Assembly: GCA_964461995.1 (NCBI GenBank)
Contig: CAYWXL010000020.1
Span: 4,868-68,867 of the forward strand
From: JALSRK01 sp964461995
GTDB lineage: Bacteria; Acidobacteriota; Terriglobia; Bryobacterales; Bryobacteraceae
Reading direction: 5' to 3'
DNA: 64,000 nucleotides
A program made the translations under genes and the position numbers. How positions within the stretch are numbered: the stretch's first letter is position 1; the number at the start of each line of letters is the position of its first letter. Shown here piece by piece: positions 33,035 through 41,583 of this stretch. Below the pieces are notes generated by a model that saw nothing but the letters and a program-made list of their open reading frames with translations, did not search any database and was not told the origin of the DNA.

Positions 33035-35368
33035 TCAATAGAGCAGGTAACGCGCCCTCCGCTTGACAAAGTCAGCCAGTTCCGCTGCATAGGCCTCCAC
33101 GATGGCGCGGGGATCGTCTCCCTCTTGCAGGGCGGCGAGGACGCGCCGGTCGCCGATCAGGCGCCGGCAGCGGTCGAACTCGATCTTGCCCGGATAGAGC
33201 TGAACGATAGCGGCTCCGATCTCCAGCCCCAGCCGCGTGCTGTTGAAGATATCCCGGTCGGTGATCACGAACCGTACGCCGTCGATCCACTGGCCCGCAA
33301 AACGCGAGCTCGTGGGGCGGAAACGGGTGGGGTATGCGCGTACGCCGGCAATCCGGCGGCGGTTCAGGTACGCCGCCAGCTCGCGGCCGTTGATCCAGTC
33401 GGCCCCAATCTGCTCGAAAGGGCTGTCGGTCCCGCGGCCAACCGAATAGTTCCGGCTCGCCTCGAGAAGGGCCAGGCCCGGGTAGAGCAGTTCTGCGTTC
33501 AGACTCCTGAGATTGGGCGACGGATTCACCCACGTCAGCCCAGTGGCGTCGAACCAGTCGCCCCGCTCCCACCCCTTCATCTTCACCACTTGCAGGTCCA
33601 CCCCGATCTCGCGCTCCTCGTTCGCCATCCGCGCGATCTCGCCTAGCGTCATGCCGTGGCGGACCGGCAGTGAGAGACACCCCACGAAGGTCTCCAGATC
33701 CTTGTCCAGCACCGGCCCTTCCACGTGAATTCCCGTGATCGGATTCGGCCGGTCCAGCACCATGAAGGCAATGTCCCGCTTCGCCGCCTCCTCCATCGCG
33801 TAGATCATCGTGCACATGTAGGTGTAAAACCGCGCGCCCGCGTCCTGAATGTCGAAGACCAGCACGTCCAACCCCCGGAGCATCTCCTCGGTCGGACGGC
33901 GCCGCTTGCCCGAATACAAGCTCCAGATCCGGATCCCTGTCGCCGGATCTTTGGCATGCCCGATTTCGGTCGTGTCCAGCTCCCCCCGGATTCCGTGCTC
34001 CGGAGCGAAGATCGCCCGCAGATCGACGCCCGCCTCCACCATCAGGTCCACGTTCCGCTTCCCGTCCCGGCTGCGCCCGGTATGGTTCGTGATCAGCCCG
34101 ACCCGTTTGCCCCGCAGCCGGGCGAATCCCTCTTCTACGAGCACGTCCAAACCCGTGAGCACCGTGCCGTTCCGCACCATCCGCCGCCGCGCCCGGGCCA
34201 TCGTCTCGTTGTATCCGGTCAGGATCACTCCCGGCAGGTCGATCCCCAACGCCGCCGCCGCCACCGTCGCCACCCTCGTGCGCAATGACACAACCTTGCC
34301 CCTGCCGTCCGGATGTACCCGGTTGGTCATCAGGATCACGTAGGTTCGCGTTACCGGATCGATCCACAACGAGGTACCGGTAAATCCCGTGTGCCCGTAC
34401 GAGCCCAGCGGAAACAGCTCTCCCCGGTTGGTCGAAAACGGCGAGTCTATGTCCCAACCCGCTCCGCGGATGATGTCCTTGTCCGCCGGCGACTGCGGCG
34501 TGATCATCTTGCGGACCGTCAGCGGCTGCAGCACCCGTACGCCTTTCCGGCTGCCCAACCCGAGCAGCATCTCAGCGAACCGCGCCAAGTCGTCCGCCGT
34601 CGTGAACAGCCCCGCATGTCCCGCCACGCCGCCCATGTACCGCGCCGTCGGATCGTGGACGATGCCCCGCAGCGGCAACCGGAACTCCGGCACTTTTTCA
34701 GTCGGCGCGATCCGGCGCCGCAGCCTCTTCGGCGGCCGGAACATCGTGTCCCGCATCCCCAAGGGCTCGAAGAAATGCTTCCGTGCGAACTCCGGCAGCG
34801 GCTCGCCGGAGACCCGCCGCACGATCTCGCCCAGCAAGATAAAATTGATGTCGCTGTAAAGGAACCGCTCGCCCGGCTCCGCCACCGGCTCGTCCACCAG
34901 CGCCAGCTTCACGCCCGTCTCATAGCCCTTCCACCTCGGCTCCAGGTCCAGGTCCGGCCGCAGCCCGGAATAGTGGGTCAGCAAGTGCCGGATCGTAATG
35001 TCGCTTTCGCCCCCCTGAAATTCCGGCAGGTAGTCCGTCACCCGGTCATTCAACCGCAGGCGGCCCTGCTCGAACAGCTTCATGATCGACGGCGCCGTCG
35101 CCACCACTTTCGTGAGAGAGGCGGCGTCGAATATCGTGTCCACCGTCATCCGCTCTTTCTGCGGCGTCAGCGCCCGGTAGCCGTACGCTTTCCGGTGCAG
35201 CACGCGACCCGGCTGCCCGATCAACAGCACCGCGCCCGGGATCTCTCCCTCTTCGATCGCCTTCTCGACGATCGCGTCGAGGTCCTTTCCCGCCGCCCAC
35301 TTCCCGGACTCCGCCGCCAGGGCTCCCCCGGCCGCCAGCATAATCAGAGAAGGCAACAACGTCCGCAT
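33035..35368 (-). CDS. Fusion of serine beta-lactamase-like domain and NamZ (DUF1343) muramidase
   Basis: 777 residues after an N-terminal signal peptide (AAGGALAAE). Residues 30-380 are a class C beta-lactamase/PBP-like hydrolase: S84-x-x-K87 in AASLTKVV, Tyr171-Ser-Asp in FLYSDINF, and HTGFTG at 326-331. Residues 400-777 are a NamZ-type exo-beta-N-acetylmuramidase with LITNHTG, FAPEHGIRG, DIQDAGARFYTY and DRPNPI. Known NamZ enzymes cut MurNAc from the non-reducing end of peptidoglycan fragments. The fusion suggests periplasmic peptidoglycan recycling. ATG overlaps the previous stop (TAATG). Confidence 0.9.
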   Translation of the reverse strand: MRTLLPSLIMLAAGGALAAESGKWAAGKDLDAIVEKAIEEGEIPGAVLLIGQPGRVLHRKAYGYRALTPQKERMTVDTIFDAASLTKVVATAPSIMKLFEQGRLRLNDRVTDYLPEFQGGESDITIRHLLTHYSGLRPDLDLEPRWKGYETGVKLALVDEPVAEPGERFLYSDINFILLGEIVRRVSGEPLPEFARKHFFEPLGMRDTMFRPPKRLRRRIAPTEKVPEFRLPLRGIVHDPTARYMGGVAGHAGLFTTADDLARFAEMLLGLGSRKGVRVLQPLTVRKMITPQSPADKDIIRGAGWDIDSPFSTNRGELFPLGSYGHTGFTGTSLWIDPVTRTYVILMTNRVHPDGRGKVVSLRTRVATVAAAALGIDLPGVILTGYNETMARARRRMVRNGTVLTGLDVLVEEGFARLRGKRVGLITNHTGRSRDGKRNVDLMVEAGVDLRAIFAPEHGIRGELDTTEIGHAKDPATGIRIWSLYSGKRRRPTEEMLRGLDVLVFDIQDAGARFYTYMCTMIYAMEEAAKRDIAFMVLDRPNPITGIHVEGPVLDKDLETFVGCLSLPVRHGMTLGEIARMANEEREIGVDLQVVKMKGWERGDWFDATGLTWVNPSPNLRSLNAELLYPGLALLEASRNYSVGRGTDSPFEQIGADWINGRELAAYLNRRRIAGVRAYPTRFRPTSSRFAGQWIDGVRFVITDRDIFNSTRLGLEIGAAIVQLYPGKIEFDRCRRLIGDRRVLAALQEGDDPRAIVEAYAAELADFVKRRARYLLY

Positions 35369-35667
35369 TAGAGTAACTTTCTCGCCAGCGCTTCCAGTTT
35401 TCCTGCAAGTTCGACGTCCATCTGCGTCACTCCGCCCGCGTCGTGCGTGTGCAGATCGACGATCACTTTGTTCCACACATTGAACCATTCCGGATGGTGG
35501 TTCATCGCCTCGATGCTCACCGCGGCTGCGGCCATGAAGCCGAAAGCATGCACGAAGTCGGCGAAGCAGTACTCCCGGTGCAGCTTGCCGGCTTCATAAG
35601 CCCAGCCCGGCAAATTCTTCAGCGCCGTCTCGATCGCGCCTGCGTTCAACAAATCACGCTTTCCCAT
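35368..35667 (-). CDS. phhB: Pterin-4-alpha-carbinolamine dehydratase
   Basis: 99 residues, normal length. The family motif is clear: NHHPEWFNVWNKVIVDL followed by THDAGGVTQMD. Dehydrates 4a-hydroxy-tetrahydropterin formed by aromatic amino acid hydroxylases; in bacteria without such hydroxylases it may have other pterin roles. No hydroxylase is in the window. Overlaps the downstream fusion gene by 1 nt and follows an SDR gene by 44 bp. Confidence 0.92.
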   Translation of the reverse strand: MGKRDLLNAGAIETALKNLPGWAYEAGKLHREYCFADFVHAFGFMAAAAVSIEAMNHHPEWFNVWNKVIVDLHTHDAGGVTQMDVELAGKLEALARKLL

Positions 35668-35711
35668 ATCTCCTCCTGATCACAGTCCTACTGACACACC
35701 ACCGGTCCGGG

Positions 35712-36404
35712 TCATGCCCTCCCGTACACCGGCACCAGGGCGCCTGAGATCTCCGCCGCTTTCGGCGAGGCCAGCCAGAAGATCGCTTCGGCGACGGCCT
35801 CCGGCTTCACCCACCGGGAAAAGTCCGCCCGGGGCATGGCCGCCCGGTTGACCGGCGTATCGAGGATGCTCGGCAGAACCGCGTTTACCGTGACTCCCGC
35901 CTCCCGCAGTTCCTCAGCCGCGCACCGCACCAGCATATGTAGCGCGGCCTTCGAGCACGCATAAGCAGCCATCCCCGCGGCCGGATGCTCCCCGGCCTTC
36001 GAACCCACGACGATAACGCGCCCGCCGCCGGCCCGCTCCATCACCGGGGCCACCGCCTGGATCATCCGCCGGGCGGCGGTGAAGTTGATCGCCAGCATCT
36101 GCTCCCAGACGCTCTCCGGCGTCTCCGGCAGCGCACTGCCGCCGGCGAAGCCTCCCACCATGTGAGCCAGCACGTCGATGTGCCCATAACGCTCCACGAC
36201 TTCTCGCACCAGACGGACGGCCGCCTCGGGCTGCCCCAGATCGGCTTCCAGTGGAACGGTTCCTGTCGGCGGCTTCCTGTCTTTCCACGAGCGCGCCGTG
36301 CCCACCACCACATCTCCCGCCGCAGCAAAGCGTACAGCCACCGCTCTTCCCAGCGCCCCGGACGCCCCTGTCACGAGCGTCACCCGGCCCCTCGCGTCGT
36401 TCAT
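35712..36404 (-). CDS. SDR-family oxidoreductase
   Basis: 230 residues; classical short-chain dehydrogenase with VTGASGALG cofactor motif, Ser in VVGSKAGE and Tyr-x3-Lys in AYACSKAAL. The C-terminal PVYGRA end is typical. Adjacent to phhB, so a dihydropteridine-type reductase role is conceivable but not shown. The first base of the gene faces the divergent Memo-like gene 83 bp away. Confidence 0.85.
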   Translation of the reverse strand: MNDARGRVTLVTGASGALGRAVAVRFAAAGDVVVGTARSWKDRKPPTGTVPLEADLGQPEAAVRLVREVVERYGHIDVLAHMVGGFAGGSALPETPESVWEQMLAINFTAARRMIQAVAPVMERAGGGRVIVVGSKAGEHPAAGMAAYACSKAALHMLVRCAAEELREAGVTVNAVLPSILDTPVNRAAMPRADFSRWVKPEAVAEAIFWLASPKAAEISGALVPVYGRA

Positions 36405-36474
36405 AATCTCAAGTCTACCGGATACCGCGGAGATGCCCTCGCCACCTCGCGCGGCCGGTCCGCCGCCGCCCGGC

Positions 36475-36480
36475 TATCAT
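36475..36480 (+). promoter_or_regulatory. -10-like TATCAT, leaderless start of the Memo-like gene
   Basis: TATCAT, then GGAAGCG (7 nt), then ATG 36488. Same hexamer and spacing as the ALDH gene. Confidence 0.45.
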
Positions 36481-36487
36481 GGAAGCG

Positions 36488-37726
36488 ATGGCCCAGCCGC
36501 TTCCCAGACTTCGCATGGACCTCGACTTCATGCCCTCCCCGTTCGAGGACCGGCCCGGTTTGCTCATTCGCGATCCCCACCAGTACTCCGACGCCACCCT
36601 GATCATTCCTCCACCCCTCGTTCAATGCCTGCAACGTTTCGACGGCCGGGCGACCGACCTGGATCTGCGCGCCGACCTGGTGCGGCTCACCGGCTCGCTG
36701 AACGTCGGCCGCATCCAGGACAATTTGATCAAGACCCTGAGTGAAGCCGGCTTCCTCGAGAACGAGGTATTTTTTCGTCTCCGCGAGCAGCGGCGCCAGG
36801 AGTTCTCGTCCGCGCCGGTTCGCGAACCGGTGCACGCCGGCTCCGCCTACCCCGAGGAGCCCGACGAGTTGCGGGGGTTCCTCGAAGGCTACTTTTCCCG
36901 GATCGGCGCGATTCCCGAGGCGCCGGAGCTGATCGGCGTCGCCGCGCCGCACGTCAGCCCGGAAGGTGGCTGGCGGATGTACGGCGCCGCTTATCGTTCC
37001 ATCCCCGGCGACCTCGGCGACCGCACCTTCGTGATCCTCGGCACTTCCCACTACGGCGAGGCGGGACGCTTCGGCTTGACCCGAAAAGCCTACCGGACTC
37101 CATACGGAACCGCTGCAACCGATCGCCGCCTCGTCGATCGCCTGATAAAGGAAGCGTCCGAAGCCGTCGTCGTCGAGGATTACTGCCACCGCACCGAGCA
37201 CTCGGTCGAGTTTCAGGTCGTCTTCCTTCAGCACCGCTTCGGACCCGATATCCGCATCCTGCCCATCCTTTGCGGATCGTTCGCCGAAAGCGTCAGCTCG
37301 GGACGCCTCCCCGAGGAGTCCCCGCCCGTCCGCCGGTTCTTCGAAGCCCTCGCCGGCCTCGCCGCCGAAGAGGGCGACAACCTTTTCTGGGTGCTCGGCA
37401 TCGACATGGCTCATATGGGCCGGCGCTACGGCGATCCCTTTGCCGCGCGGGCGAATCAGGGAGTGATGGGCGAGGTCGCCGAGCGCGATCGCGAGCGCAT
37501 CGATAGGCTTGCGGCAGGCGACGCCGCCGGTTTCTGGGAGCTCGTTTGCCGCCGCCAGGACGACCTCAAGTGGTGCGGATCTTCTCCGCTGTACACGTTG
37601 CTCAAGGCGGTGCCCGGCGCCCGGTGCGCGTTGCTCGGTTATGAGCAGTGGAACATCGATGAGGAGAGCGTGGTGACTTTCGGCGCCCTCGCGATTCAAA
37701 AGGACCATCGGCCGCCGGGCGCTTGA
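36488..37726 (+). CDS. Memo-family protein (AmmeMemoRadiSam protein B) with N-terminal extension
   Basis: About 412 residues. The C-terminal 280 form the Memo fold: PVHAGSAYPEEP, GTSHYGEAGRF, HRTEHSVEFQV, LPILCGSF and IDMAHMG carry the metal-site His and Cys. The N-terminal 115 residues are a helical winged-helix/PqqD-like region (VQCLQRFDGRATDLDLRADL, GRIQDNLIKTLSEAGFLE). Family members occur with AMMECR1 and radical-SAM partners; neither is here. Start 36488 is chosen from promoter spacing; ATG at 36479 overlaps the hexamer. Confidence 0.85.
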   Translation: MAQPLPRLRMDLDFMPSPFEDRPGLLIRDPHQYSDATLIIPPPLVQCLQRFDGRATDLDLRADLVRLTGSLNVGRIQDNLIKTLSEAGFLENEVFFRLREQRRQEFSSAPVREPVHAGSAYPEEPDELRGFLEGYFSRIGAIPEAPELIGVAAPHVSPEGGWRMYGAAYRSIPGDLGDRTFVILGTSHYGEAGRFGLTRKAYRTPYGTAATDRRLVDRLIKEASEAVVVEDYCHRTEHSVEFQVVFLQHRFGPDIRILPILCGSFAESVSSGRLPEESPPVRRFFEALAGLAAEEGDNLFWVLGIDMAHMGRRYGDPFAARANQGVMGEVAERDRERIDRLAAGDAAGFWELVCRRQDDLKWCGSSPLYTLLKAVPGARCALLGYEQWNIDEESVVTFGALAIQKDHRPPGA

Positions 37727-37732
37727 GTAAGC

Positions 37733-38257
37733 CTATCGGGGCGTGGACCCGCCCGACCCCCGCTCCGCCTCCTTGCCCTCGGACGCTCGCTCAATGAGCT
37801 GCGCCCACTCCGGATGCCCAAACGCCTCGCGAACGCGCTGCAGAATCGATGCCGCCGCCCGCAATTCCTTCTTGGAGGCCTTGAGCGGCAGCCTTTCGAG
37901 CAGCTTCGCTTCTCTATCCCTCATCTCCTCCAACATCCGACGCCCCGCCGCCGTCAAAGAAACCAGGCTGGCGCGCTTGTCGCCGGGGTTGGGCGCCACC
38001 TCCACCAGTCCCAATTCGCGCAACCGGCTCACTACCGCCTGAATGTATTGCCGCGATACAGAGCGCGCCCGGGCGATTTGAGGTAAGGTGCGCGGCCCGC
38101 TCCGCCTCAGACTTGCCAGCACGTCCCGCATCCCCGCCGTCAGCGCGTTCTCGCCGTGGATGTCGTCCCCCACCGCTCGAAGCCGGTGGAACAGCGCAGC
38201 GTTCGCATGGATGAGTTCCTCGAGAAGCTGCAGTTTCGCTGCCGACAGCGGTTTCAT
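37733..38257 (-). CDS. MarR-family transcriptional regulator
   Basis: 174 residues. A winged-helix core: TLPQIARARSVSRQYIQAVV is the recognition helix region, and ELGLVEVAPNPGDKRASLVSLT the wing, as in MarR proteins. N-terminal and C-terminal helices form the dimer interface. Start at 38257 follows a good TTGACA-17-CATTCT promoter with only 7 nt to the ATG. A longer in-frame version (38323) would begin upstream of that promoter. Its targets may include its own gene or the Memo-like gene, whose 3' end it faces. Confidence 0.85.
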   Translation of the reverse strand: MKPLSAAKLQLLEELIHANAALFHRLRAVGDDIHGENALTAGMRDVLASLRRSGPRTLPQIARARSVSRQYIQAVVSRLRELGLVEVAPNPGDKRASLVSLTAAGRRMLEEMRDREAKLLERLPLKASKKELRAAASILQRVREAFGHPEWAQLIERASEGKEAERGSGGSTPR

Positions 38258-38264
38258 GGGACTC

Positions 38265-38293
38265 AGAATGACAGGGCCCGCCCCCACTGTCAA
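38265..38293 (-). promoter_or_regulatory. TTGACA/CATTCT promoter of the marR gene
   Basis: TTGACA (38293-38288), 17-bp spacer, CATTCT (38270-38265) and then 7 nt to the ATG. It predicts transcription start at or next to the ATG. Confidence 0.6.
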
Positions 38294-38303
38294 CAGATGA
38301 GGG

Positions 38304-39251
38304 CTATCCGGCCGCCGCCGCAAGCGGCGCCCGTACTACGCAATTCCGGCCGCGTTCCTTCGCCGCATAGAGAGCCCTGTCGGCGGCCTTGATCACCTGA
38401 TCCGGAGTGAACGAGTGCCCACCCGGAGCAGCAGTCACTCCGAAACTCGACGTGATGCGCAGATCGCCCGCCTCGGTGGGAATAGGACTGGATTCAATCT
38501 CGGACCGCATCCGTTCGGCCTGCGTTTCGGCGGCCTCCCCGTCGCATCCTGGCAGGACCAATAGAAACTCCTCCCCGCCGTAGCGGCCCACCGCGTCGTA
38601 GCTCCGGCACGAGGCCAGCATGCGCCGCGCCGCCTCCCGCAGCACCGAGTCGCCCACGAGGTGCCCGTGAGTGTCGTTGACATCCTTGAAATGATCCAGG
38701 TCGCCCAGGACGATACCCAGTGGCGTGTTTTCCCGCTCGGACCGGGCCAGCTCCCGGCTCAGAATCTCCAGAATCGATCGCCGGTTCCAGAGTTTTGTCA
38801 GTCCGTCTTTCGTAGCTTGCTCGCGCAACGCCTCCTGAGCTTTCAGCAAAGCGTCTTGCAGCTCCACGATCCGGCGACCGGGTCCCAGACGGACTTTCAG
38901 CTCGTTTCGATCGAACGGCTTGGTGATATAGTCGTCAGCGCCGGCTTCCATCCCCTCGATCAAATCCTCTTTGTGGCTGCGGGACGTGACCAACAAAATG
39001 TAGGTGTAATGTTCGTTGTTTTGCGCCCGCACCCGGCGGCAAACTTCCGGGCCGCTCATCCCCGGCATCATCCAATCGAGAATCGCCAGCCTCGGCGCGT
39101 TCGGACGTTGCAGGTACTCCCAAGCCTCATCTCCGTCCCTTGCGACTACGACGTCATAGCCCCATTTGCGAAGCGCCACCTCGAGCAACCGCCGGGAGAT
39201 CGGGGAATCGTCGGCAATGAGCACTTTCAGCGGTTGAGTCTCGCCGGACAC
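38304..39251 (-). CDS. Response regulator with GGDEF output (diguanylate cyclase)
   Basis: 315 residues. Receiver domain (residues 8-125) has the acidic pair DD at 14-15, phospho-acceptor Asp59 and Lys111. The GGDEF domain (about 145-305) has GGEEF at 225-229, so it is likely active, and the inhibitory I-site RSYD at 216-219. Synthesises c-di-GMP when phosphorylated; could control exopolysaccharide made elsewhere in this window. GTG start with AAGG about 8 nt upstream. No histidine kinase is adjacent. Confidence 0.92.
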   Translation of the reverse strand: MSGETQPLKVLIADDSPISRRLLEVALRKWGYDVVVARDGDEAWEYLQRPNAPRLAILDWMMPGMSGPEVCRRVRAQNNEHYTYILLVTSRSHKEDLIEGMEAGADDYITKPFDRNELKVRLGPGRRIVELQDALLKAQEALREQATKDGLTKLWNRRSILEILSRELARSERENTPLGIVLGDLDHFKDVNDTHGHLVGDSVLREAARRMLASCRSYDAVGRYGGEEFLLVLPGCDGEAAETQAERMRSEIESSPIPTEAGDLRITSSFGVTAAPGGHSFTPDQVIKAADRALYAAKERGRNCVVRAPLAAAAG

Positions 39252-39373
39252 TCGTGCACCTTCCCATCATTTAATCGGCCCTGTGCCACTATTCTAATTA
39301 GTCTTGCCCCCCAGTTTAGAGCGCAAATCCGACGTCCGGACAAAAACCCGTCCCGTGGAGCGGACCGAGCCGT

Positions 39374-40954
39374 TTAGAGATTCCCCTTCGCTGGCGCTAC
39401 CGTGAGCCAAACTTCGCCGTTTTCGGGAAGCTCCAGACTGAAACTGTACAAATCCCGTCCGGTTACAACTTCCTGGCCCCCCGGCCGCCGGGTAACCCGG
39501 TAACGGGCCCCGGCCTCGACCGCGAACCACTCTGGAAATTGATTCAGCCTGGGATAGTCCAGCGGCATGTGATGATAGTCGCGATGACGCGGCCGGTCGA
39601 ACCGCAGTCGTCCGCGCCACGGATACCGGCTCCGGACGTAGACCCGCACACCGCCCGTCTTCAAGCGGACCGCCCCCACCGCCACATCGTCCCGCCACGG
39701 CTCCGCCGTGATCCCCTGAGTCTTCCATAACACCCACATCAGCGTGGTGCGGATGCTGTTGCCGTCGCCGTGCCAGCCTTCGATGATCCCGTCCTCGCCC
39801 TGGCGCGCCAGCAGCACTTTCATGGAGTGCTCCACCCAGTCCCATGCGCTCTCCACCGGGATCCGGTTCAGCAGGTTGATCGCCCCCTCGATCGAGTCGG
39901 CGTAGCCGTCGGCCCCGCCGCCTTCCCAAGGATAGTCCCGGTAGGCGTACAGATTGGCCAGAACGAACTCCACCGCGTCGCGGTAGCGCTCCGTCCCGTC
40001 CACCTCCGCCACCGTCAGGAAGGCGTTGTAATTGTAGCCCCAGTTGTCCGTCAGGTCGTCGTTGATCACCCCGCCGGTCACCGGGTTCACCGTGTGGTAG
40101 AGCAGCCCGTCGCGGTTCCTCCCGATCTCCAGCACCCGGTCCAGGATCGCGTGCATCGCCGGCCGGTAGCGCTTCCAGCGCTCTTCGTCCGTCTCCGCCG
40201 CCAGAACGTAGGCTTCCGACAGCCCCCCGATGATCTCGCAGGAATGGTCGTCGAGCTGCAACCGCTTTTCCTTCAAGATCTCCCGGTGGAGCAGGTAATA
40301 GTCGGCTAACCGAAAGGCCCAGTCCCGGTAGCGTGCTTCCCCGGTTATCCAATAGAGCCGGCTGCAAACCTGCAGCAGCTCTCCGTTCACCTCGAAGCTC
40401 ATCGACGGCAGCTTCCCCACCGGGGAATCGTATGGCGCGTGCTTCCAAATGTCGTCGATCAATCCTCGCATCCTCTCCAGCCAAGGGCCCGGACCCAGCC
40501 ATTCGGTGATCGGCGTCAGCCCGTCCTTGGCATATTCGGATGCACCGAAGATCAAATCGTCGAGCCGGTATGGCCCTTCCCGGAAGCTCTGCCGGTCGAA
40601 GAGGAAATCGTCCGGCAGCCGGTCCAGCCGGTTCGTGAGCCTCTGCTCGGTCTCGAGCATCTCCAGCGTCGTCCGCATGAGGTGATGAATGCCGGTGACG
40701 TGCGCCGTCAATAAGAAGAAAGGGAAATTGTCCGCCGCGGCGTCCTTGGCGTTCCAGTACCAGTCGCGCCGCAGGTTTCTGGGAATCAGGCCCGTCTTCG
40801 GATCGGCCTGATCGAGCCATCCGTAGACGACGCGTTTCGAAAACCGAATTCCCCGCTGCGCTTCGGCAGCGTTCCGCTTCGCTAGCTGCCAATCGTCGCC
40901 CCTAACTCCCCCCGCCAAAGCCGCCGATACTGTCAGTGCAATCACGAACCTCAT
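39374..40954 (-). CDS. Secreted hypothetical protein, (alpha/alpha)-barrel-like
   Basis: 526 residues with signal peptide (MRFVIALTVSAALAGG). Many Trp/Tyr/Asp-rich segments (GLIPRNLRRDWYWNAKDAAA, NDDLTDNWGYNYNAF, EGAINLLNRIP) resemble six-hairpin glycosidases and polysaccharide-active enzymes of the secreted kind. A C-terminal beta-rich region of about 100 residues follows. No exact family or catalytic pair can be assigned. TATACT lies 10 nt before the ATG. Single gene. Confidence 0.7.
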   Translation of the reverse strand: MRFVIALTVSAALAGGVRGDDWQLAKRNAAEAQRGIRFSKRVVYGWLDQADPKTGLIPRNLRRDWYWNAKDAAADNFPFFLLTAHVTGIHHLMRTTLEMLETEQRLTNRLDRLPDDFLFDRQSFREGPYRLDDLIFGASEYAKDGLTPITEWLGPGPWLERMRGLIDDIWKHAPYDSPVGKLPSMSFEVNGELLQVCSRLYWITGEARYRDWAFRLADYYLLHREILKEKRLQLDDHSCEIIGGLSEAYVLAAETDEERWKRYRPAMHAILDRVLEIGRNRDGLLYHTVNPVTGGVINDDLTDNWGYNYNAFLTVAEVDGTERYRDAVEFVLANLYAYRDYPWEGGGADGYADSIEGAINLLNRIPVESAWDWVEHSMKVLLARQGEDGIIEGWHGDGNSIRTTLMWVLWKTQGITAEPWRDDVAVGAVRLKTGGVRVYVRSRYPWRGRLRFDRPRHRDYHHMPLDYPRLNQFPEWFAVEAGARYRVTRRPGGQEVVTGRDLYSFSLELPENGEVWLTVAPAKGNL

Positions 40955-41009
40955 GAGCAGATCCAGTATATACGCGCTCAGGTACCGTACCTTCCGGCGC
41001 GTTTTACTC

Positions 41010-41038
41010 TTGCAACCCGGCGGTTGCTTCGATACAGT
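41010..41038 (+). promoter_or_regulatory. TTGCAA/TACAGT promoter with palindromic spacer
   Basis: TTGCAA (41010-41015), 17-bp spacer, TACAGT (41033-41038). The dyad GCAACC-CGGC-GGTTGC (41012-41027) overlaps the -35 and spacer, a typical repressor position. Confidence 0.5.
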
Positions 41039-41080
41039 GGAACAACACGTTAACCCAAGAACGAGCAGGAGGTGGATTCA

Positions 41081-41551
41081 ATGGCAGTCTGTAGTGGTTG
41101 CGGAATGCAATTCGAGGGTAAGTTCTGCCCCCATTGCGGCGCCCCGGCCGCAGCCGAGAGCGGAGGGGAACAGCAGCAGGAGCACCAGCCGGCTTCCGAG
41201 GCTCCGTCATCGTCCGCGGCGCCGGCCGCCGGCGGGATGTCCGACAACGTAGCCGGGACGCTCTGCTACGTGCTCGGTTTCATCACCGGCATCCTCTTTC
41301 TGATTCTAGAGCCTTACAACCGGAACAAGGCCGTGCGGTTCCATGCGTTCCAGTCGATTTTCCTCTCGGTCGCCCTGCTGGCGATCAACATCGTTCTGAA
41401 CATCATCTTGCCGTTCGTCGCCACCTTGGTGATCAGTCCGCTCATCAGCCTGGCGGCCTTCATCCTCTGGATCTACTTGTTGATCAAGACCTATCAGGGC
41501 CATAAGGTCGTCTTGCCGCTCATCGGACCGATTGCCGAAAAACAGGCGTAG
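41081..41551 (+). CDS. Zinc-ribbon DUF4870 membrane protein
   Basis: 156 residues. The N-terminus CSGCGMQFEGKFCPHCG is a four-Cys zinc ribbon; after an Ala/Ser-rich linker come three TM helices with the DUF4870 core (LEPYNRNKAVRFHAFQS). AGGAGGT 7 nt before the ATG sets the start. Function unknown. Confidence 0.85.
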   Translation: MAVCSGCGMQFEGKFCPHCGAPAAAESGGEQQQEHQPASEAPSSSAAPAAGGMSDNVAGTLCYVLGFITGILFLILEPYNRNKAVRFHAFQSIFLSVALLAINIVLNIILPFVATLVISPLISLAAFILWIYLLIKTYQGHKVVLPLIGPIAEKQA

Positions 41552-41553
41552 CC

Positions 41554-41580
41554 GCGGGCGCGCGCCCGGCGTCTAATTTT
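41554..41580 (+). terminator. Possible terminator after DUF4870 gene
   Basis: CGGGC-GCGC-GCCCG hairpin followed by TAATTTT. It abuts the next gene's start, so it may not be used. Confidence 0.35.
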
Positions 41581-41583
41581 AAT

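Noticed and set aside
41554..41580. Strong terminator between the DUF4870 and POTRA/HEAT genes
   Set aside because: The stem is short and the T-run weak, so it was kept only at low confidence.
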